Below, piece by piece: positions 61,369 to 64,000 of a stretch of 64,000 nt of DNA (positions are counted from its first letter, which is position 1; every line of letters starts with the position of its first letter). Source of the DNA: an uncultured Erythrobacter sp. (GTDB lineage Bacteria; Pseudomonadota; Alphaproteobacteria; Sphingomonadales; Sphingomonadaceae). The stretch spans positions 682,001 to 746,000 of the forward strand of contig CANLZP010000002.1 of assembly GCA_947495695.1 (NCBI GenBank), read 5' to 3'. Under the pieces are notes generated by a model, which ran no database searches, was not told the origin of the DNA, and saw only the letters and a program-made list of their open reading frames with translations. Made by a program: the position numbers and the translations under genes.

Positions 61369-61479
61369 GATGAAGGTCCTGACGGGACTGAATGTTTGAA
61401 AAGAGATGGCAGCTGGGCCTTGAACGCCCGCTACCGCAAATGTGTAAAAGCGGCCTGAAGAGGCACGCAGAAACCGGCG

Positions 61480-61752
61480 CTATTCGTAAGCGCGATCAAT
61501 CCTCAGCAGGACTGTAGGAGCGGCAGGGATTGGCTGGCGCGCAGCAGGCAATACTGCCTTTTGTAGACGCTGTGCCAAGCTGGCTCGGGGCATGCTTGCG
61601 CAAGCCTGGTGCTCTTCAGCACCGTCAACGCTCAACTGCGCGCTGGCATCAATCTGGCAGGACAGCGCTTCTACTTCAGACGCACTGACCGGTGCAGCGG
61701 CAGCTGCAAGTCCGGTAACCAGAGCGAAACATGCGAGAAGACGGCTAATCAT
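61480..61752 (-). CDS. Hypothetical exported protein (90 aa)
   Basis: The product begins with a clear signal peptide (LLACFALVTGLAAAAAPVSAS). The mature part has two cysteines (EALSCQIDAS and EEHQACASMP) and a basic end with VLPAARQPIPAAPTVLLRID. I do not recognise a family. It diverges from argJ and lies about 110 bp upstream of secA on the same strand. Confidence 0.65.
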   Translation of the reverse strand: MISRLLACFALVTGLAAAAAPVSASEVEALSCQIDASAQLSVDGAEEHQACASMPRASLAQRLQKAVLPAARQPIPAAPTVLLRIDRAYE

Positions 61753-61839
61753 TGCGACACGCTACTTAGGGATGCCGAACGGTTTCGTCCACTCCATTAC
61801 CGCATTTACTGACGCGCAAAGGCAACCTAGAGCGAGGTC

Positions 61840-63066
61840 ATGGAACTTGAGACATCGCCATTGGCCCAGCCCTTTCCCGAAATGCCCATAATCGATGGCG
61901 TGACACTGCGCGCGGTAAGGGCTCAGTATAAGGATTGGGACAGGGCCGATCTCACTTATGTCGAGCTGGCCGACGGGACCAGCGTAGCCGGTGTCTTTAC
62001 CCAAAGCCTGTGCGCCTCTAGCGAGGTTGAGCTGGGCCGAGAGCAAGTGAAATCGGGCAGCGCACGCGCCTTGGTGGTGAATGCCGGTAATGCCAATGCC
62101 TTCACCGGCTATCGTGGGCGCGAGGCAGTTGAACAAATCATGCAGCAGGCTGCTGACCACATCGGTTGCTCTGCGCAGCAAGTGTTTGTGTCTTCCACCG
62201 GTGTGATCGGCGTCCCCTTACCCAAGGACAAAGCGCAAGAAGGCCTAGCCGCCGCCTTTGCCGCCGATAGGGCGAGCTGGGAAGAAGTGGCCCAAGCCAT
62301 CAGCACGACCGACACCTTCCCCAAGGGTGCCCATGCCAGTGCCATTGTCGATGGTCAGCGGGTCAATTTGGTTGGCGTCATCAAGGGCAGCGGCATGATT
62401 GCGCCGGATATGGCGACAATGCTGGGGTACATCTTCACCGATGCAGCGATTGCGCCAGAATTCCTGCAGACTCTGCTCAGCGACGCCAATGTTCAGAGCT
62501 TCAACTGCATTACCGTGGATGGAGACACATCGACCAGCGACACGGTGTTAGCTTTCGCAACGGGGAAATCCACGGCTGCTCGAATCGAGAATTATGAGAG
62601 CTCAGGCGCCGATGCCTTTGCTGCCGCGCTGAGCGATCTTTGCCGCCAGCTGGCACATTTGGTGGTGCGCGACGGTGAAGGTGCTCGCAAATTCATTGCG
62701 GTGCGCGTTTCGGGTGCTGCCAGCGATGACAGCGCGCGCAAGGTCGGATTGGCTATCGCCAACTCTCCTTTGGTCAAAACCGCGATTGCAGGAGAAGACG
62801 CTAATTGGGGCCGTGTGGTCATGGCCGTAGGCAAAGCGGGTGAGCCAGCAGATCGGGACAAATTGTCCATCGCGTTTGGCGGCGTATGGGCAGCGAAAAA
62901 TGGACTGCCGGTCGAGGACTATGACGAGGCGCCAGTTGCCCAACATTTGAAGGGCTCAGAGATTGATTTGGCGGTGGATCTGGGGATCGGCGATGGCCGA
63001 TCAACGGTTTGGACCTGCGATCTGACGCATGGCTATATCTCGATCAATGCGGACTATCGCTCATGA
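61840..63066 (+). CDS. argJ: Ornithine acetyltransferase / N-acetylglutamate synthase
   Basis: ArgJ transfers the acetyl group of N-acetylornithine to glutamate in the cyclic arginine pathway. The 408-residue protein is cleaved into two chains at the nucleophile Thr in KGSGMIAPDMATMLGYIFTDA, visible near residue 190. Other family parts are ALVVNAGNANAFTG, VFVSSTGVIGVPLP, FNCITVDGDTSTSD, and the conserved end with DLTHGYISINADYR. Its stop overlaps the next gene as ATGA. Confidence 0.95.
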   Translation: MELETSPLAQPFPEMPIIDGVTLRAVRAQYKDWDRADLTYVELADGTSVAGVFTQSLCASSEVELGREQVKSGSARALVVNAGNANAFTGYRGREAVEQIMQQAADHIGCSAQQVFVSSTGVIGVPLPKDKAQEGLAAAFAADRASWEEVAQAISTTDTFPKGAHASAIVDGQRVNLVGVIKGSGMIAPDMATMLGYIFTDAAIAPEFLQTLLSDANVQSFNCITVDGDTSTSDTVLAFATGKSTAARIENYESSGADAFAAALSDLCRQLAHLVVRDGEGARKFIAVRVSGAASDDSARKVGLAIANSPLVKTAIAGEDANWGRVVMAVGKAGEPADRDKLSIAFGGVWAAKNGLPVEDYDEAPVAQHLKGSEIDLAVDLGIGDGRSTVWTCDLTHGYISINADYRS

Positions 63067-63878
63067 GCGCGCTCGACGACGAAATTCGTGATCTCCTGCG
63101 CTTTGCCGCAGAGCGGTCCATGCTGCCCCGCTTTCGCGCTCTGAACGAGCATGAGATCGAGATGAAGAGCAAGGACGATCCGGTCACAATTGTCGACCGC
63201 GAGGTTGAAGAGTTTCTCACCGATGCGCTGGCCAAAATGGCCCCGGGTGTGGCGATTGTTGGAGAAGAGGCGGTCCATGAAGACAAGTCTGTGCTCGACC
63301 ATTTATCGGGGCCCTGCTGGATCATTGACCCGTTGGATGGAACCGCCAATTTTGCAGAGGGTAAAGAACCGTTCGGAATCATCATTGCCTTGGCCGACGC
63401 AGGAGAGGCGATTGCGGGATGGTTGTATGACCCGATTACTGATCGACTGTGCCACACCAAACGCGGCGAAGGGGCCTTCGTGAATGGCGAGAGGGTCCAC
63501 TCGGTCGGTACCGGTGAGGCCCAGCCCGTCACGGCCGTTGCACGAACATTTCTCACCGAGGAACAGCGCGCCATGGTCGATGCAAAACTCGCCCCGCATT
63601 ACAAGCTGGTCGACATTCCGCGCTGCGCCGCCGAGCAATATCCGCGTCTAGCGCTGGGGCAGAACGATGTGTCGAGCTTCAAGCGCACATTGCCTTGGGA
63701 CCATGCCGCAGGCGTGTTGTGGCTGAATGAAGCAGGAGGAAGGGCAGCGCGGTTGGATGGAACCGCCTATCGGGTTGACGAGCATGGCTCATCAGAAGAT
63801 CGCAAAGGTCTGGTGGGGGCATCAACGCCCGCGATCTGGGATGAATTTGTTGGCCGGGTCTTGGCGGCCAGCAGCTAG
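63063..63878 (+). CDS. Inositol monophosphatase family, HisN-like phosphatase
   Basis: The 271-residue enzyme has KSKDDPVTIVDREVEEFL, VGEEAVHED (metal Glu), WIIDPLDGTANFAEG and the C-terminal WDHAAGVLWLNEAGG, the Mg2+-dependent phosphatase signatures. Histidinol-phosphatase-type (HisN) members of this family are used for histidine synthesis in alphaproteobacteria that lack the HAD or PHP enzyme, and coupling to argJ is compatible with amino-acid synthesis. The ATG at 63063 overlaps the argJ stop. Phosphate substrate is inference; inositol phosphate is the alternative. Confidence 0.8.
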   Translation: MSALDDEIRDLLRFAAERSMLPRFRALNEHEIEMKSKDDPVTIVDREVEEFLTDALAKMAPGVAIVGEEAVHEDKSVLDHLSGPCWIIDPLDGTANFAEGKEPFGIIIALADAGEAIAGWLYDPITDRLCHTKRGEGAFVNGERVHSVGTGEAQPVTAVARTFLTEEQRAMVDAKLAPHYKLVDIPRCAAEQYPRLALGQNDVSSFKRTLPWDHAAGVLWLNEAGGRAARLDGTAYRVDEHGSSEDRKGLVGASTPAIWDEFVGRVLAASS

Positions 63879-63890
63879 ACTTCTGGCAAG

Positions 63891-63916
63891 GTGGCCCCTG
63901 CTTTCGCAGGAGCCCA
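63891..63916. repeat. GC-rich hairpin between convergent genes
   Basis: GTGGCCCCTGC-TTTC-GCAGGAGCCCAC is a nearly perfect stem with a TTTC loop. CCTGCTTTCGCAGGA hairpins are common dispersed intergenic repeats in related genomes. Here it lies between the phosphatase and the convergent thioredoxin gene and can end both transcripts, though no T run follows. Confidence 0.5.
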
Positions 63917-63923
63917 CATTACT

Positions 63924-64000
63924 TTAAAGTTCGCCTTCAAGCCATTCTTTAAGCTGGCTTTTTGGACGAGCACCGGTCAGTTCAGCGACCTTTTCTCCGC
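63924..64000 (-). CDS. trxA: Thioredoxin, C-terminal part (cut by window edge)
   Basis: The last 24 codons of a minus-strand gene read GEKVAELTGARPKSQLKEWL followed by EGEL and a TAA stop at 63924-63926. The G-A-x-P-K-x-x-L-x-x-W-L pattern is the C-terminal helix of thioredoxin. The active-site CGPC lies outside the window, so the call rests on this tail only. Confidence 0.65.
   Translation of the reverse strand, partial: GEKVAELTGARPKSQLKEWLEGEL

Overview
The window looks like chromosome of an alphaproteobacterium, most likely of the order Sphingomonadales (Erythrobacter/Altererythrobacter-like). This is an inference from gene content: a zapA - 6S RNA - 5-formyl-THF cyclo-ligase block, an alphaproteobacterial LexA box (GTTC-N7-GTTC), a PrsK/PrsR two-component pair of the PEP-CTERM/exosortase type, a tkt-gap-pgk run with a class I aldolase nearby, and a DUF2842 gene. 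No search could be run, so the rank is not proven.

Layout. 1-1.7 kb: a PilZ gene and an orphan ImuA-like gene behind a LexA box. 1.8-9.8 kb: NSS transporter, panB, a TerC-like DUF475 protein, a bile-acid-symporter homologue and prsK-prsR. 10-13.5 kb: the glyoxylate-shunt locus, with a ScfR/RamB-type regulator divergent from isocitrate lyase and a 56-aa companion ORF. 13.6-21.5 kb: a secreted M20 amidohydrolase, an SLC13 permease, a zinc alcohol dehydrogenase, tRNA-Leu, an inositol-phosphatase-like gene, efp, an M23 peptidase and thiE. 22-28.2 kb: central carbon genes (class I aldolase, pgk, gap, tkt). 28.5-30.3 kb: zapA/6S RNA/cyclo-ligase and tRNA-Asp. 30.4-34.1 kb: the branched-chain 2-oxoacid dehydrogenase operon (E1 alpha, E1 beta, E2). 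34.2-46.8 kb: thyA, a small entericidin-like lipoprotein, an ABC1 kinase, a DUF885 protein, a low-molecular-weight phosphatase, recG, sdhE, mfd, an EAL protein and NAD kinase.

46.95-57.75 kb is an integrated element of about 10.8 kb. It sits in the 3' end of tRNA-Asn(GTT) and is bounded by a perfect 47-bp direct repeat. From the right it encodes a tyrosine integrase, an AlpA-like factor, a prim-pol/D5-type primase-helicase, two unknown proteins around a cluster of GACAGTT repeats, a predicted exported protein, and a three-gene cargo operon. The cargo is an M.EcoRI-like adenine methyltransferase, a DUF262-HNH protein and a DUF262-DUF1524-AlbA_2 fusion. No EcoRI-type endonuclease is present. 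I read it as a candidate restriction/defence system in which GmrSD-like nucleases replace the usual restriction enzyme, and it is the most interesting part of the window.

57.8-64 kb returns to core genes: a TSUP permease, secA, argJ, a HisN-like phosphatase and the 3' end of a thioredoxin gene.
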